Of a DNA stretch of 64,000 bases, positions 37,121-51,159 are shown one piece after another. This DNA is from Mangifera indica (Eukaryota > Streptophyta > Magnoliopsida > Sapindales > Anacardiaceae), in the NCBI RefSeq assembly GCF_011075055.1, contig NW_025401192.1, positions 32,303 to 96,302 on the forward strand. Reading direction: 5' to 3'. The first letter of the stretch is position 1. The number at the start of each line of letters is the position of its first letter. The position numbers and the translations under genes are program-made. Below the pieces are notes generated by a model. That model did no database searches and was not told the DNA's origin. It worked only from the letters and a program-made list of their open reading frames with translations.

Positions 37121-38137
37121 TATAAATAAAAAAATTTATTATTAAAAATTTTCCTTAATATATTAAATAATTATAAACACCTTGTCAATAAACTTAATTA
37201 ATTTAAGCCTTTTTCAAAGCCTAGTAAATTTCTACTGTTCCTAATACAATGCTGTGACTTTTAAATATTTGGATGAATTAAAGTTACTACTTTAAATTAG
37301 ATAAAATTACCAATTTTTAAGTTGTCAAATTAAAATTAAATTAGTTAAGGGGTATGACACTTCCAAATTTTAAAGTATAATGCAATTATTTGGAAATTAT
37401 AATGAAAATTTAAATAATAATTTACTTGTACACTTATTATATCATTAGCCATAATTAACTTTGATTTCTTTTATGAGAAAAATCATTAAAAAAATATTGA
37501 AAAACGTTTCATAAAATCTATCTAAAATGGACTCTCTCTCATTCTTTTTACTCTCTTTTTTCCAAGGAATAAAAATTACTAACAACCGTTTTAGAGTTTA
37601 TATTTACAATTTATTTAAGCTAGCTATATGATTTCATCGATATCACCTTAAAATCATATGATTTTTGTAACTTACCAGTCTTCAAAACCTACTTTATGAT
37701 ATAAATTATTAAAAACATTTAAATTCCAACTCAATATTTTACCCCCCAAAAAAATAAAAATAAAAATTGGGTCCGAAAATAGTTGTTGCATTAGTTATAA
37801 TTAATAATCTATACTTTATCAAATAAACTTAGCATAGAGGATTTTAGTTTTAGAACCTAAAAACTGCATGTTCTATTGTAGAGAAGACAAATATATTCTA
37901 TTTTTTATGATTTATAAATATATTTATTTGTTGATGTGCAAGTCTGCATGAACAAGAAAGACATTAAATTTGAGAGATTCGGACGCAAAAATAAATATAA
38001 TAGAACAAGTAAAAAACCTGTAACTTTTATGTAGTTCAATAAGAATGATCAATAGTTAATATCTTTAGTGTTGTTATTATCTCATAAATGCAAGATTACA
38101 ATATGATCAGAAAATAGAAATACTACTAAGTGTCTCT

Positions 38138-38600
38138 GAGGGGTCATTTGTTTAAAAATGGTAAAAGATTATTTTGATAATTTATTTTTTTATTAATAAT
38201 ATTTTATTTAGTTTATAAATCATAAAATATTATGATAATATTTTATTATTGATAATAATGTGATAAGTAATATAAAAATATAATAAAATTACCAATTTTA
38301 TCATATGTATTAAAAAATTACTAAGATAATTTTTAATTTGTTATAATTTAATTTTACTTATTAATTTTTTAGGATAAAAATACTCTCATTTTTAATTAAT
38401 ATAACAAGTTATATGAATAATATTTTTAAATAATTATATTAAGAATATTTAAAGAAAATAATATCTTAGTATTTTTTATAACATAAACACAATAATTATT
38501 TATATCTATAAGTATTTTTTAAATATAATAATAATTTATATCCAATAATCTTTTAAATAATTTATCTTTTTAATAATATTTTATTTATTATTCATACCAA
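38138..38600. repeat. MITE-like element, family with 55736-56180, copy 1
   Basis: Starts GAGGGGTCATTTGTTTAAAA and shares ordered AT-rich segments with the second copy, most clearly ACACAATAATTATTTATATC and CCAATTTTATCA/AAGTATTAAAAGATTA-type stretches. The right boundary is approximate. Confidence 0.5.
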
Positions 38601-39314
38601 CATTCCATGAAGGTAGCATATTATATCTCTCCTCCCTCTCTCATTCTTTATGTTTTCTTAGTAGTGAAAGTTGGGATAACATGATTTTAGGTTAATTTAG
38701 TGGTCAATGACAATGGCAGATGTTGTCCTGAGCTCCATAGATATTGCGGGGAGAGTCATTATATTTTAATTGTAATTATTGAATTTAACAATGATGATTC
38801 CCTTTTAATGGATATACTAATTTAATATCAAATGATTGTTATTATTGTGACAAATTTAGATTTTATTTTCTGTTTGGTGACTTATTAAAGAAAATATATG
38901 AGACTTATCCTATATATTACAAAATTAATATGATGCTTATTTATGCTTCGCTGCTAAGAATATCATTAATAAATTTTTGTCCCCTTGCTCTTGGAAGGTG
39001 GCTCTCAAATTATGACCATTTTTAAAAAAATCAATTATAGTGGGCAAGTTCTTTAAGGTGGCTAACATTATGTTCCCCTCTTGTGTTTTATTTACATGAA
39101 TAGGAAGCTTAAGGGAAACTCTCCTATTTTATATAATATTTATTTGTTATGATTTATTAATCTGAATTAGATTTCTTTTTAAGTTATAATTTCAGTCTAA
39201 CTTTTTTTTTTTATTTGAATGTAATAAACTTGATAAATTACCTTATAAGTGTTATTTAACTTTTTTTTTTATTTAAAGTAAATCTAATGGGATAAGAAAA
39301 CAAACAAACAAATA

Positions 39315-39440
39315 AATAAATATGTATAACATATTATTATATAATTAGTTGTTATTTTATAACGCATTTAAAATTAATTAATCATATAATGACATATTAT
39401 ATGCATCTATTTATGTATTTAAAAGTGAATATAAATTAAT
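39315..39440. repeat. AT-rich MITE-like repeat, copy 8
   Basis: CATATTATTATATAATTAGT and TAATCATATAATGACATATT form the inverted arms, followed by TTTATGTATTTAAAAGTG. Confidence 0.6.
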
Positions 39441-39459
39441 TTTATTAAAAATGAAATAG

Positions 39460-39614
39460 AGTAATATTATATATATACAATTTGGATATATAGATGATAT
39501 ATTTTTATGTAATTTGATATTACTTTATTTTTTATTCGAAATCATCCAATCATGTGATAACATATCATTTACATATTTAAATTATGTACGAAAAATGTAT
39601 ATACATAGTTTTAT
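39460..39614. repeat. AT-rich MITE-like repeat, copy 9
   Basis: One of the most complete copies: GTAATATTATATATATACAA at the left, a TTTATTTTTTATTCGAAATC core, ATCCAATCATGTGATAACAT, and the terminus TATACATAGTTTTAT at the right. Confidence 0.65.
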
Positions 39615-40149
39615 AATTATGAATATTTAAATTTGAACATTACCAACTTTCTGTTAAGTTGATGTATTTTTATCATTTATCGTTAAAATCAACCATGACA
39701 ACTGACAGTATTAAGGGAATGGCGTGAAAGCGATTAAACCAACTAATTAGCAATTAATCAAGAAATAAATTATTTCATTTAATTTATAAATAATAAAAAA
39801 TTTTCATTGTCACCATTAAAATTTAACAAGCTGCAAATATATTTTACTAATTAATCTCCAAAATCATCGGAAAAACATTTCCACAAAAAAAATTGTAACA
39901 AAATCAGCCTATTTTCAACTAAAACCTTAAAATTTTAAAAAATGAAAATGCTAGCAAAGAGTGAGACTCATAAAATCTTGAAACTCCAATATCCACGTGG
40001 ATTGGTTGTTGAACCAATAAAATTTCTAACATGTGAAGCAGAAGATCACAGCTCTAACTTTGTTAAGACTTGTAGGCTTGTAGTGGTATTTATTTATTTA
40101 TTTATTTTACGAAGAAAACTTCTTCTCAATAAAAAATATTTTCCTTCTC

Positions 40150-40157
40150 TATAAATA
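40150..40157 (+). promoter_or_regulatory. TATA box candidate for LOG
   Basis: TATAAATA preceded by CTC, about 185 bases before the chosen start codon. That leaves a leader of roughly 150 bases, a normal plant arrangement. Confidence 0.5.
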
Positions 40158-40335
40158 CTATTAACTTGTCGAACGCGTTCTTGAGGTTGAAAGTAGTAGT
40201 TCGTATAATAAATTATTATTATTAGAAAAAAAAAAAACTACTCACTTTGTTCTCATTCTCAACACTCCTCCCTTGATCCCTGAGATCATTTTTTCCCAGA
40301 GCCAAAAGATGCAAAAACAAACACAAAAGAGAGAT

Positions 40336-42787
40336 ATGGAGGTGACAAAGTCTAGATTCCGAAGAATCTGTGTTTTCTGTGGTAGCAGTTCTGGAAATAA
40401 AACTAGCTACCAAGAAGCCGCTGTTGCGTTGGGCAAAGAACTGGTAATAACTCAACAACTCTTCATTTCTTTCCATTACTTTCGTAAAATCTTTTTTCAC
40501 AATTTGAAGTTTTTATTTTGACGAGTCTTTGCAGTTTTGTTTCATTGGTGCAATACATTAATTTATGTCTTATAATTGAGCAAGAATTTTCTGTTTATGA
40601 AGAAATGATTTTAATATCGGCATTGATTATTGTTTTTGTTTTAAGTTTGTTTTTATTAAAATGAAAGAATTAAAGGTTATGAACGTGGGGTTATATGATT
40701 GTTAATGGAGAAAATGTTAGCTTAAGAAGAGAAGGTTTAGGGTTTACGTTTAGCATGAATGAATGAGAGAAGATGAATTGATAGCTGTAACCTGGCTGTC
40801 AGTTGAGCAGCCTTTTTGCATGATCTTTAGTTTGTGATTTTATAATTTTTAAAAACAAAAAATTATGAAAACCATTTCTCTCCTCTCTCTCTTTCTTGCT
40901 TTTCCCTAGAGATGAAACAAACGTGCTATCTAGATATCATGACTCTTTTGAGCGTGTTCTTTGCATCGTTATTCTTATTTATGGGTTCAATGAAAAATGA
41001 TTTCGTTTTTATTTATATATAATATAAGATAAATGAGTCATTATGTATGGGATTTGTGAAACGTGTGTTGATGGTTTGGTTTTCAATGAAGGTTGATAGA
41101 AAAATTGATTTGGTTTATGGAGGAGGGAGTGTGGGCTTGATGGGTCTTGTTTCTCAAGCTGTTCATGATGGTGGGCGCCATGTTCTAGGGTTTGTTCCTC
41201 TACATTATTACTCTTAACATTTTCTACTTTTTTTTTTTTAATTTCATTTTTAGCCTTGAACCATGCAAGTTTTTCTACTTTTTATGAAGTGGGTTCTTAG
41301 AAAATATGCTTCTTTATATTTTAAAAAAAAAATCGTTCATGTGAAAAAGTTTCTGCTGAAACATGGTTTTTATGGTTAAAAAACCTTTAGTCTTATTAAG
41401 ATTGTAAAGTTTTTAATCCTTGAAATTATGAGTCCTCATTGGTATCTTCCTCTTATGAACATAAGACATTGAAAAAGCTAAGTTGGATATAAAGTTAGTG
41501 AACTTTTTAGGAGCGCATCTTTTTCCCCTTTTATTCTCAAAAAGCAACACAAAATCCTGCTTTATAAAGCGACTTTTTGCACCTTGGGGCCTAAATCATT
41601 GAGTTTTGCATTGTTATGTCCCAGTCAATTCGAAACCCTTAAAAGGTTTTGAGCAAATAATGGTGCTAATTATTCAGCTTCTTCATGTTGTTTTGCAGAA
41701 TTATTCCCAGATCTCTGATGCCTAGCCAGGTAAATATATTGAGAATCTCTAAAGCTACTAATCTCTTCTAATTTAGATGTTTGTGTGTGTAATTTTCTGT
41801 ATAAAGAAATGAATTGTGCTTGACTTGACTGTACGAAAGGAATGAAAATTAAATCAATATGTTAATGGTAAATTACTTCTCTAATTCCATTTTTTTTATC
41901 CATTTAGATTCTCAACATAGTAACTCGACCATGTCAGTAATTAGTTATTTGTGAGCATGTGTTTGTTTATCTAATCAATGTTCTGAAAAAAAGTGTGAAA
42001 TGTTTTAGAAAAATTAGCCGGAAAGCATTGTTTTTTGTCAAATTAATTATAAATTTACTTAAATATTGATGAAAACTTGAATGGTTTTCCATTATCATAG
42101 ATAACTGGGGAGACTATTGGAGAAGTTAGAGCCGTCTCTGACATGCACCAGAGAAAAGCCGAGATGGCCCGACAAGCCGATGCATTCATAGCCCTGCCTG
42201 GTCTGAGCACCGTCCCTTCCATCCTTTTGTCACATTTTGAATCGTATTAATATAATAATTGGAAATCAAATTTTAATTAACAGGAGGCTATGGCACCCTC
42301 GAAGAACTGCTCGAAGTCATAACATGGGCTCAGCTTGGAATCCACGATAAACCTGTAAGCAACATCGCCATAATTGTTTCTTTATATTTTCCATTTCATA
42401 ACCTAAAAAGCTGTTTGTTTCTTCTTCTTTATCCTTGTTGCAGGTTGGTCTTTTGAATGTTGATGGCTTCTACAATTCCTTATTGTCTTTCGTGGATAAA
42501 GCAGTCGATGAGGGCTTCATCTCCCCAACCGCCCGTCGCATCCTCGTCTCCGCCCCGACTGCAAAACAATTATTTAGACAACTCGAGGTAAAGATTATAT
42601 GCATAACAAAAACTATAATTTTATAAATTTTACGTCAAACTTTGGTATAATTTGGACATTTTTATTCAATCTTGTTTATCAGGAGTATGTTCCTGAGTAT
42701 GATGAAATAACATCAAAGTTGGTGTGGGAGGAGGAAAGGCTTGCTTATGTTCCTGAATCCGGTGTTGCCAGGTCATACGTTATATGA
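40336..42787 (+). CDS. LOG7: LOG, cytokinin nucleoside 5'-monophosphate phosphoribohydrolase
   Basis: Releases active cytokinin bases directly from cytokinin riboside 5'-monophosphates in cytosol and nucleus. Exons: 40336-40443, 41092-41189, 41699-41729, 42101-42200, 42284-42354, 42444-42587, 42683-42787; 218 residues, all junctions in frame. The fold motifs are present: [14 protein letters not shown] at the N-terminus, [11 protein letters not shown] for nucleotide binding, and the signature PGGYGTLEE, split by the fourth intron. RKAEMARQ supplies the conserved Arg. The start chosen (MEVTKSRF) matches the family; an in-frame ATG at 40309 would add nine residues. The sequence resembles Arabidopsis LOG7 most (from memory), including TARRI and EEYVP near the end. 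All catalytic motifs are intact. It is tail-to-tail with the peroxiredoxin gene. Confidence 0.95.
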
Positions 42788-43134
42788 TTAGCACAGAAAT
42801 GACATCCCTTTTGCTTTTTGCGTACTTGGTATATACGTATATACGGTCCTTATACCGTCGATGGCGAGCACAGTAACTTCTACTTCTTTTTGGAATTGAG
42901 GCAGCAAACTGTGTCTCTAATTCTATAGGAAAAAAGGACGTGGGTCCACCTCTTTTTGTGAGCTATTGAAAAAAATGAATCATCATTAGTACTAATCTTA
43001 ATATATAATATTATTTACTTAATTATTATTTATTTTAGCTAAACAGGAAGCATGATCACCATTTACCAGGCAAATTATTTAATAATGCTGTTTTATGATA
43101 ACTTTCAATGCCTCTTAATTGCCCATTTAATTAT

Positions 43135-43570
43135 TGGATGCAGATCAAATTAGTTTGAGTTTAAAAATTAGTTTGGTTTGATTTGATTCAATTTAAATTT
43201 GTTTATTTTGAATATAAACTAAATTTAAATTAAGCATTTTGATTCATTTTAAAATTAAATTAAATTCGAGTTATATAGAGTTTGGTTCAATTTAACTCGT
43301 GAGTTAGATAAATGATATGATTTGATTTGAATTTAATTTGTTGCTAAATTCAAATTATGTGAAATAATTATTAAACGAGTGAATGAGTCATGAATTTGAG
43401 TTACATATTTAAGTTAAATTCAAAGTGAATTATTTTTATTTGAATTAAACTTGAATTATTTTTAATGTTAGTTTAATGAATTCGAATTGAATTTGAGTTG
43501 AGTTTTTTTTTTTTGAACTAATTTTGAATCAATGGGTGTTTAGGTTTGGTTTGGACTATATCCACCCTTA
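43135..43570. repeat. MITE-like stretch ending in TATCCACCC
   Basis: Rich in TTTGAATTNAATTTGAGTT-type motifs in both orientations, bounded by GGATGCAGATCAAA and GGTTTGGACTATATCCACCC. The termini are only weakly inverted, and no target duplication was seen. Confidence 0.35.
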
Positions 43571-43964
43571 GATTATAGTACTGGGAGAATTTATAGGAGA
43601 GTTGTAACATTGATTGGTAGATTTAATTATAGCGTGGTGTGGGTTATTGTAGATAAACACATAGAGTGAAGGGAAGATTAAGATACATGTAGAGTTACAA
43701 TACTGAATTAATAGATTTATTGATAGCATTTAATTGGAAGACATGATATGAACCATTCATTGATAAATTTCCTTATGAGACGGTAAATTTGTAGGGAAGG
43801 GTGACATTGGGTCATCATGAAAGGATTATAAAATATTCTATAATTTAGTCATTTTCAATATTCTAACAAAAATTATTTTTATATTTTTGTAGTTGAAGTA
43901 CTAAATATTATAATAATTTATTACTAGTAGCTAATCATATTGTAACTTTGTAAATTTTCATAGG

Positions 43965-44805
43965 GGTGAAAAAGATCCGAATTGATATGATTTAAGAATT
44001 TTTTTAAATAAAATAAAACAATTTCAGATTTCAAATTAAATTAAATTAAACTAAAAAACTATTATATTTTGGGTTTAAATTATGTTTTAAGTTATCTAAA
44101 ATATGAAATAAATATGTAAAATAAATATATAAAAAATATAAAGAAAAATAAGTTAAATAAATCTTTAATTTATTATATTTTATTATGTTTTATGGGATAT
44201 AATTGTTATTTTTGAAACTATTACAAAACATATTAAAATTTACAAAAATTTAAAAACACCTTTTAATTTTTTTTGAATTTCCAAAAACCTTTGAAAAAAG
44301 TCATTTTAAATTCGTAAAAATTTATACAGTTATAAGTCATTGGCATCTTTATCTATACTTGTATTTACAATTTTTTTTCTTTATTTTCAATTGAAATTAA
44401 CGTAAATTAAGGATTAAAAAATTATTTAATAAAAATTTGAGGATAAAGTGTCATTTAGTTTGAGATTTTTTAAACCTTTTTAATAATTTATTAAAAATAT
44501 TTAGTAAGTTTAACATATAAACGAGAAAATGGTTTTTATTTTCAAACTGAAAAGATGAAAATATATCATTTTATTAAACTTTGGTGGGAAAGTCATCTAG
44601 CATATATATATAATTTTAAAAATATAATTTACAATTTGGTTTGGTTTGAAAATTATCCTAATCATAACCTAAATTCTAAAACGGTTTTTCAAAATTTATC
44701 AACTTAAATCAAACCGTTTTATAAATTGAATCAAATCAAATTATAATATTTGAATAGTTCAATCTGGTTTTATAGGTTAAATCAAATCATATACATCTCT
44801 AATTT
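43965..44805. repeat. MITE-like stretch bounded by AGGGGTG and ACATCTCTA
   Basis: Left AGGGGTGAAAAAGATCC and right CATATACATCTCTA are partly complementary. Inside, AAACGGTTTTTC and AACCGTTTTATAAATT suggest an inverted arrangement. Class not proven. Confidence 0.35.
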
Positions 44806-45582
44806 GCCCTTTATTTCAATCCAATGTTTAGAAATAAATAACTAAATTGCAAACTTAATTAGAGCCTTTTTTATACCTCCTATTTTCTTAATTACTCTTT
44901 CTGTTTTTACCTTGATTTTTCAATTTTAAATTTGAATTTTACTTTTCCTTTTTCGAATTCACTAGGGTGATCACTTTCTCCATGGAAAAGGTAATATATT
45001 TTCATCTATAAGAAATATTGAAATAATAAATATTTGATAATTTACAAGATTTAGAGTTAAGGTTTATGAAAGGATTATAATTTAAAAATCAAAACAGAAA
45101 TTTTAAATATAATGTAAGTGTATTTAAAAATTATAAAGTTATTTCTAATAGTTCTCATTAAGGTTAAAATCATCAAAATAAAATAATATCTCAAGCTGAA
45201 GGATATTAATCAATTTAAAGTTGACACTGAAGGTTAATAAAACTAATAAAATATTAGAATTTTTAAATAAAAAATTTAAATTCAAGTCTCTGCCATGTTT
45301 ATGAAACTGTGAAAATTTTATTTTACGGCTTATAAGAATTTCTATAATCAGTGAGTGTTATTTCTAGATCAGAACAGCATAACTCATCCATTCAAATACA
45401 GAGACTCTGTATGCATTCAACATGATAAACAAGGAATGAGTTTCATTCAAATCCAATGAATTTATTTTCATAGAGTGCCTCCAAAAACTCACAATCAGTA
45501 AATGATATTACATTATAACAAAACTCAGCTACAACTCCCTAATCAACATAGATATGCATCTGGTATATCGGTGATAACCCAT

Positions 45583-48500
45583 CTATATTGCGGCAAAGTA
45601 TTCCTTGCTGAGTTTTGGGTCTGGCTTCATTGACTTCTCACCAGGCTTCCATCCAGCAGGGCACACTTCGTCAGGATTTTCTTGCACATACTGCAAGGCC
45701 TGTAGAATGCAGCGAAGCATTAGCACAGGTAAACAATAAATATCTAAATATAGTTTGAAGGTTTAGAATATATATGGGAATGTCACCTGGAGCGTTCTCA
45801 TTGTCTCATCTACACTTCGGCCAATGGCAAGATTGTTGATGGTAGAGTGCTGGATTATTCCTTCCTTGTCAATAATGAAAAGTCCTCTCAATGCAATCCC
45901 CTGTGTTGAAACCAAAATTATAAAGACTGTTTATACTACCAACAAGGGTATACATAATGAGGGAAACTGCTAAAAAGAGATAACATTAAATTTCAGATTT
46001 TGTATAAAGAATTTCAAACACAGACAATCAGAAACTAAAAAGTCTTTAATGGTGATGAGAAATTACTTCATAACTGAAAAACCTAGGCTAGTTCTAGTAA
46101 ACACCAAAAATCAAAATGAACATCTCTTCCTAAAACAACAGATAATTGTACAACTGATTTGTACTCTAATACTTGACTACATATTTTTGAGAAGTGAACC
46201 CTCCTAAACACTAGACGAAGTATGAAGATTTTGCTCAGATTATGGAGCATTAATAACATCAACCTTGCAGTGCAAGATCATTGCATCCAATCACTTCTAA
46301 ATGGAAATATGGTTTTTAATAATTAAATTTAACTAGGAACACTTTGATCAATGTCTGAGAAGAATCTAGGATAAGATTCTTCAGACTACATATGTCATTA
46401 AATATGCTGACTCTACTCTCTATCAGAAGAAGGTTTATAAACAAACACTGAAAATTTGAAAAAGGTCCTACGCAAAAGATGATGCATGAAATAGGGCAGT
46501 ACTAATGATTAATAACCAAAGAGTTTCCATTCAATCAAAATGATCCACAGGACATCAAGGACATAGGCAAATCCATCTTTAGTCTTTTTTTGCACAAATT
46601 TAGGTCATCTCATACCTGATCAGGGATCAGAACTCCAAAAGACTTTGAAATTGACTTGGTCACATCAGAAATTAATGGATATTTCAAATCACCGAGACCA
46701 CCAGACTTCCTGTCAGTTTGAACCCATGCCAAATGCGAGAACTGTAAAGTAACAGGAGACGATCAAGTTATATATGTGTATCATACTTCAGATCCAATGG
46801 TTATCATGCAAGAGATAAACACTTCAAGTAAAAATTTCAAATTCAATTCATAATTCAGAAAATATAACTCTTAAAATATGAAAGTCATTTATAGTCTCAA
46901 CCATTAAATAAATGAAGCTAGTTACTTGGTTCACAAATTCCTAGCTCGGGCAGAAAGGTAATAAATTATATTTACACAAAAAAAAAAAGATTTTTGGTGA
47001 TGTAAAGTAAACCAGACTTCTTCAAACATGCAGATATATTTTTTTCTCTCTTTTCCTATTTCTAAAATTCTCTCCAGAAACTTTGTGCTTTACTCCATAT
47101 TACTTGGTAAAAGATCTACTATACACACAAAAAACAAGTATGTCTGCTTTTTGAGGAAAACTTGCATCATCGATTTCTTACTATATTTTGCATGCAGTTG
47201 TTTTTTTTTTTTTACCATTAGATACAAAAATATCAGACAAAAACAGTCAGATACACAATGACTGTTTTCATATTATATGCATATCTATACATCTGCAAGC
47301 AATAACTACACCACTTCAACTGACCAGAACAAAATACAAGCAATCAAAATGAAGCATATCAGATAAAGGAAAGCCTTAAAGCCGATAACTCAATTTTGTG
47401 TATAATCAACAAAGCAATAATATTATCAAGCTAAGGCAATGATTCATGGCCAGACATCACCAGCAACTGTCATTTTATTAAGATAGACAAACAAATGAAA
47501 AAAGTCACAAACGAGGGGAGAGATATAAATAGGAATGTGAAGAATACTCCCAAAGGCAACTCTTAATAAATTGTACTGCTAGAGCAAACTATATGCACAC
47601 TGCAAACCTTTTAATACTAGTAAAATATGATTGTAAGAAGGTAGCACCGGAGTAACATAAATAGTTTATAACTTACCACACTGTCAGTTGAGACTCCCAA
47701 TATCTCTGTGTTTAGCTTCTCAAACTCTGCATAACGGTCACTGAAGGCAGTAATCTCTGCAAGGAATAAATAGATAAAGATAAGAAATTTTGCACTTCCA
47801 CTGTCATTGAAACTTCAGCTTTAATCAGTTCAAACTTAAACTAACCTGTGGGACAAACAAATGTGAAGTCCAATGGGTAAAAAAATAGAATGACATATTT
47901 CTTCCCAATGTACTCTGAAAGTTTGACCTGAAATGACAGTGCATCAGTAAGGAAAGAACATCCGCATACAGTAAATGATATGTATTCACCGCATAAATCT
48001 AATTCAATACAGGATATAACTTTTCACGTAGAAGCCCAGCACAACCAAGAATACAAGTTAGATGGTAGAATATTCTTCTAACCTTGATGAACTCCTGATC
48101 GAAAACAGCCTCTGCTTCAAAATCGGGTGCCTTATTTCCAACCAATGGCGCATCACCCTGCAAAAAGAGACAAGAAGCAACAAAATCAGAAGGTAAATCA
48201 ATGTCATATAGGTAACTTTAAAATCTTATATCCTGCATTAGACATCTTCTCCCTCGGCAATCTTGCACATTATATCAAACATTTATTTCACATACATTAC
48301 CCGTATCAGCAATTAAACTGCAAAAATGTTCCAAGTTCAACCACTATAAATCATCCAACAGGGCATTAAATGATTAAAAACTGCAAAAATGTCTAATTCA
48401 AATGGGCTTCAACCAACCTAAACTACACAAACAAAAATTTAAAATTTATAGATTCCACAACTCCGAAAATTGATAATTCGCACACTCTATCCAATTCATT

Positions 48501-48775
48501 CAACTAACCAAACATTCCAAAAAAACAAAAGCAAATTCGCATTAACAAAACAAGAAAAGGCTTACGATTGCTTTCACGACAAAAGACTTTCTGGAATACG
48601 ACCCACGTGAGAAAGAGAGGGAGCGTGGGACCCAGGAGGAGCGGAGAGGGTTACGAAGGCCAGAGAAGGAGTGAGGGATGGTTAGGTTTCGAGAAGAAGA
48701 AGAGGGGAAGAGAGGTCGGGTGGGGCTGGAGGACATGAAAGAGGCGGTGGCGGTGGTGGCAGCAGAGCAAGCCAT
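45583..48775 (-). CDS. BAS1: Chloroplast 2-Cys peroxiredoxin (BAS1)
   Basis: Typical 2-Cys peroxiredoxin that reduces hydrogen peroxide and alkyl hydroperoxides in the chloroplast stroma, recycled by NTRC and thioredoxins. Exons (minus strand): 48775-48566, 48157-48083, 47927-47846, 47756-47677, 46741-46616, 45900-45787, 45699-45583; 267 residues, all junctions in frame. Exon 1 is a Ser-rich transit peptide (about residues 1-70, ending KSFVVKAI) and the mature enzyme starts near [13 protein letters not shown]. The peroxidatic Cys is C120 in FTFVCPT; the resolving Cys is C242 in [12 protein letters not shown] (exon 5) and a C-terminal YF (KEYFAAI) are both present, the two motifs that make eukaryotic 2-Cys enzymes prone to overoxidation. 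Normal length, nothing missing. The two Arabidopsis paralogues cannot be told apart with confidence. Confidence 0.96.
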
Positions 48776-48969
48776 TGAAGCAGAGAGTGAGTAGAAACAA
48801 AGACAGGAGAGGAGACTATCTTAGGTGGAGGAATGTTCGGTGTGCAGAAGGATAATAAGTAGAAGGCTTTGCCTTTGGCGGGTGGGGTTTTTTTTGACCT
48901 TTTTTGGTGAGCAAGGTGGGTGGGTGTTGGATGAACAGGGGATGATTAGTCAAATTTCTCAACAACAAA

Positions 48970-49130
48970 ATTATAATTATGAATATTTATTTTAAATATG
49001 TAAATATTTATATATTTGATATATATAATTTAATAATTTAATAATTTTAAATAATAAATAAAATAATATTCAATTATATGATAATATATCGTATATGTAT
49101 TTATTTCATATAATAAAAAATAAGTATGTA
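48970..49130. repeat. AT-rich MITE-like repeat, copy 10
   Basis: Core TTTTAAATAATAAATAAAAT then ATTCAATTATATGATAATAT and an ATATGTATTTATTTCATATA flank. Confidence 0.55.
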
Positions 49131-49470
49131 TAATATTACTTTTTACTATATTAGAGAGGTTTATAAGAGCTTAGTCACTATTTCAGAATTATACAAATAT
49201 AACTAATAGAATGAAATTAGATGAATACACCACAATATATAAAATAGGTTTTGACTGAAATTGATTGTATTAAAACTTCACACCCAACAAACTCAAAGAA
49301 TTTCTAGTTAAAATATAATTATTCGCTAATCACATTTTGTTGAAAGTGGACTTAAAAGTTAGTATAAAATATTTAATTCCTTATTTTAGAGTTTTTTTTT
49401 ATTGTGATATTTATGACAAAGGGTTTGTGTATATCCATTTTAGGTTGGGGTTTAAGATTTCTTTTTTGAA

Positions 49471-49625
49471 CAATACTATACATATATATTTTAACTACTT
49501 AAATAGGTATACACTTATATGTGTTATCATATGATTAGATATTGTTTTGTTCTTAATTTAAAATTATTTAATCTTATAAAGACATGTATCATGTATGTAC
49601 TCCAAGTATAAATGTATAGTTTTAT
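49471..49625. repeat. AT-rich MITE-like repeat, copy 11
   Basis: The best-preserved ends of the family: AATACTATACATATATAT at the left and AAATGTATAGTTTTAT at the right are inverted. Inside, GTTATCATATGATTAGATAT and TTAATTTAAAATTATTTAAT show the internal symmetry. Confidence 0.65.
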
Positions 49626-51159
49626 CGTTTTTCTTAATATGAATAATGTGTTTTTTAAGTTAAAATTGGCTCATCATTGATGAAAAAGTGATCAAGGTTG
49701 TAATACCTATAAGTGTATTTCAAAGACAATTTGGTCATTTCATATTTAATTATCAGTTATGAATCAATTGAAGATAAAATATCTGAATTATTATAGTTGA
49801 ATTGAGTTTTAATGGTGTGTTTGTGTTTGAAAGATTACTGAGGATGAGAGGTTAGGTTTGTGGGAATAGAAATATTGCCTAGATTGTATAAAACGATTGT
49901 TCTATAGGTTTGAAAATCTTTTCTATATCTAGTCTCTTAAAACAGTCATTGAAACAACCATCTTAGTTTAAAAGAATGGAGTGCCCATTTCGATGGTTAC
50001 AAGTCGAGTAATATATAAAGGAACCCTTACCCAAACTTTTTATTCATTTCTCATAATTGCCATACGATTTAGAAAGCTTTAGATCCCAAAATTTTCACTC
50101 CAATCCCTTAAGACTTGCAATCCAAAGGGCATCTCAATAGCAAAGCTCATTTCTTCATGGATTAAAGGTAAGTAGAAACCTTCTTACTTTATTAAGTTAA
50201 GGACTTATGAGTTTTCTTGTGGTTGTTGTAGATTGCTGATAGATATAATTCTTTTTTTTATTGTATTTTGAATGATATGATATGATGAGTGAATATGCCA
50301 TGAAAGATGTTACGAATATAAAGGTTATATTTATCACTAGGCTTAGATGGATGTTTAAGGAGAAAATTTTGATGGAGCAATAGATCTAACGATAATCACG
50401 ATAGAACGCCCATTCCAAAGCATGAATGACCATTCCAAGATTTATGATAATGGCAAGAAAAAACGTTTCTAAGGATAAGAATGATCGTTTTAAATGTTAT
50501 CCTATAAAAAATGGATTAATAGGTGAAATGATTGTTGACTATAGCACTTGTTTCATGTCGTCATTTTGTATAAGGAACACTCATTCCCTATGTTGGGAAA
50601 CACCTATAAACTCAAAACGTCATACACAAATCAAAATATTGAACATAATATGCATAACAATCATAGAGTGTTTATAGAAACAATTTGTTACATTTGGAGG
50701 CTATTTCACTTTGAACTTGGATCCATTTAGTTTATCGTTATCCAATCTAAGTGACAAAACTAAAGTAGTCAACATGGATCAAGAGGCACAAAGACTCACC
50801 GAAAGGTTTAAAGGGTTTGTTTGAACTCCTTAGAACATGAGTGCTATATATAGTGTATGTGGTTGCAAAAAGTTCTTTAAAGGTCGCATAACCGTGTCTT
50901 TATATACACAATATTGAATGACTATTTCAATGACAATCCAATTCGAACAAATGTATATCAACTCATTGGAATTATCATTTCAAGGTATAAAGCAATCGTT
51001 CCAACAACCTTATAGATGTCCATAATAATAAACAGTAAATGCACATGGATAAGGAATGACTATTCCAACGACTTAAACATCCGCTCTAGTAACCTAACAC
51101 TTATCTAATTTTTTAAATTATCCATATCTATTTTGGATAAGACATATAGTTAGTTTGGT

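Larger units (their letters stand above)
37121..40149. other. AT-rich intergenic region upstream of LOG
   Basis: No gene seen. Contains a MITE-like copy (38138-38600) and two adjacent copies of the AT-rich repeat (39315-39440, 39460-39614). The last few hundred bases should include the LOG promoter. Confidence 0.5.
42788..45582. other. Spacer between convergent LOG and peroxiredoxin genes
   Basis: Should include both 3' untranslated regions. Holds two MITE-like stretches: 43135-43570 (starting GGATGCAGATCAAAT and ending ACTATATCCACCC) and 43965-44805 (AGGGGTGAAAAAGATCCG at the left, AATCATATACATCTCTAA at the right). Both are low-complexity AT-rich inside. Confidence 0.5.
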
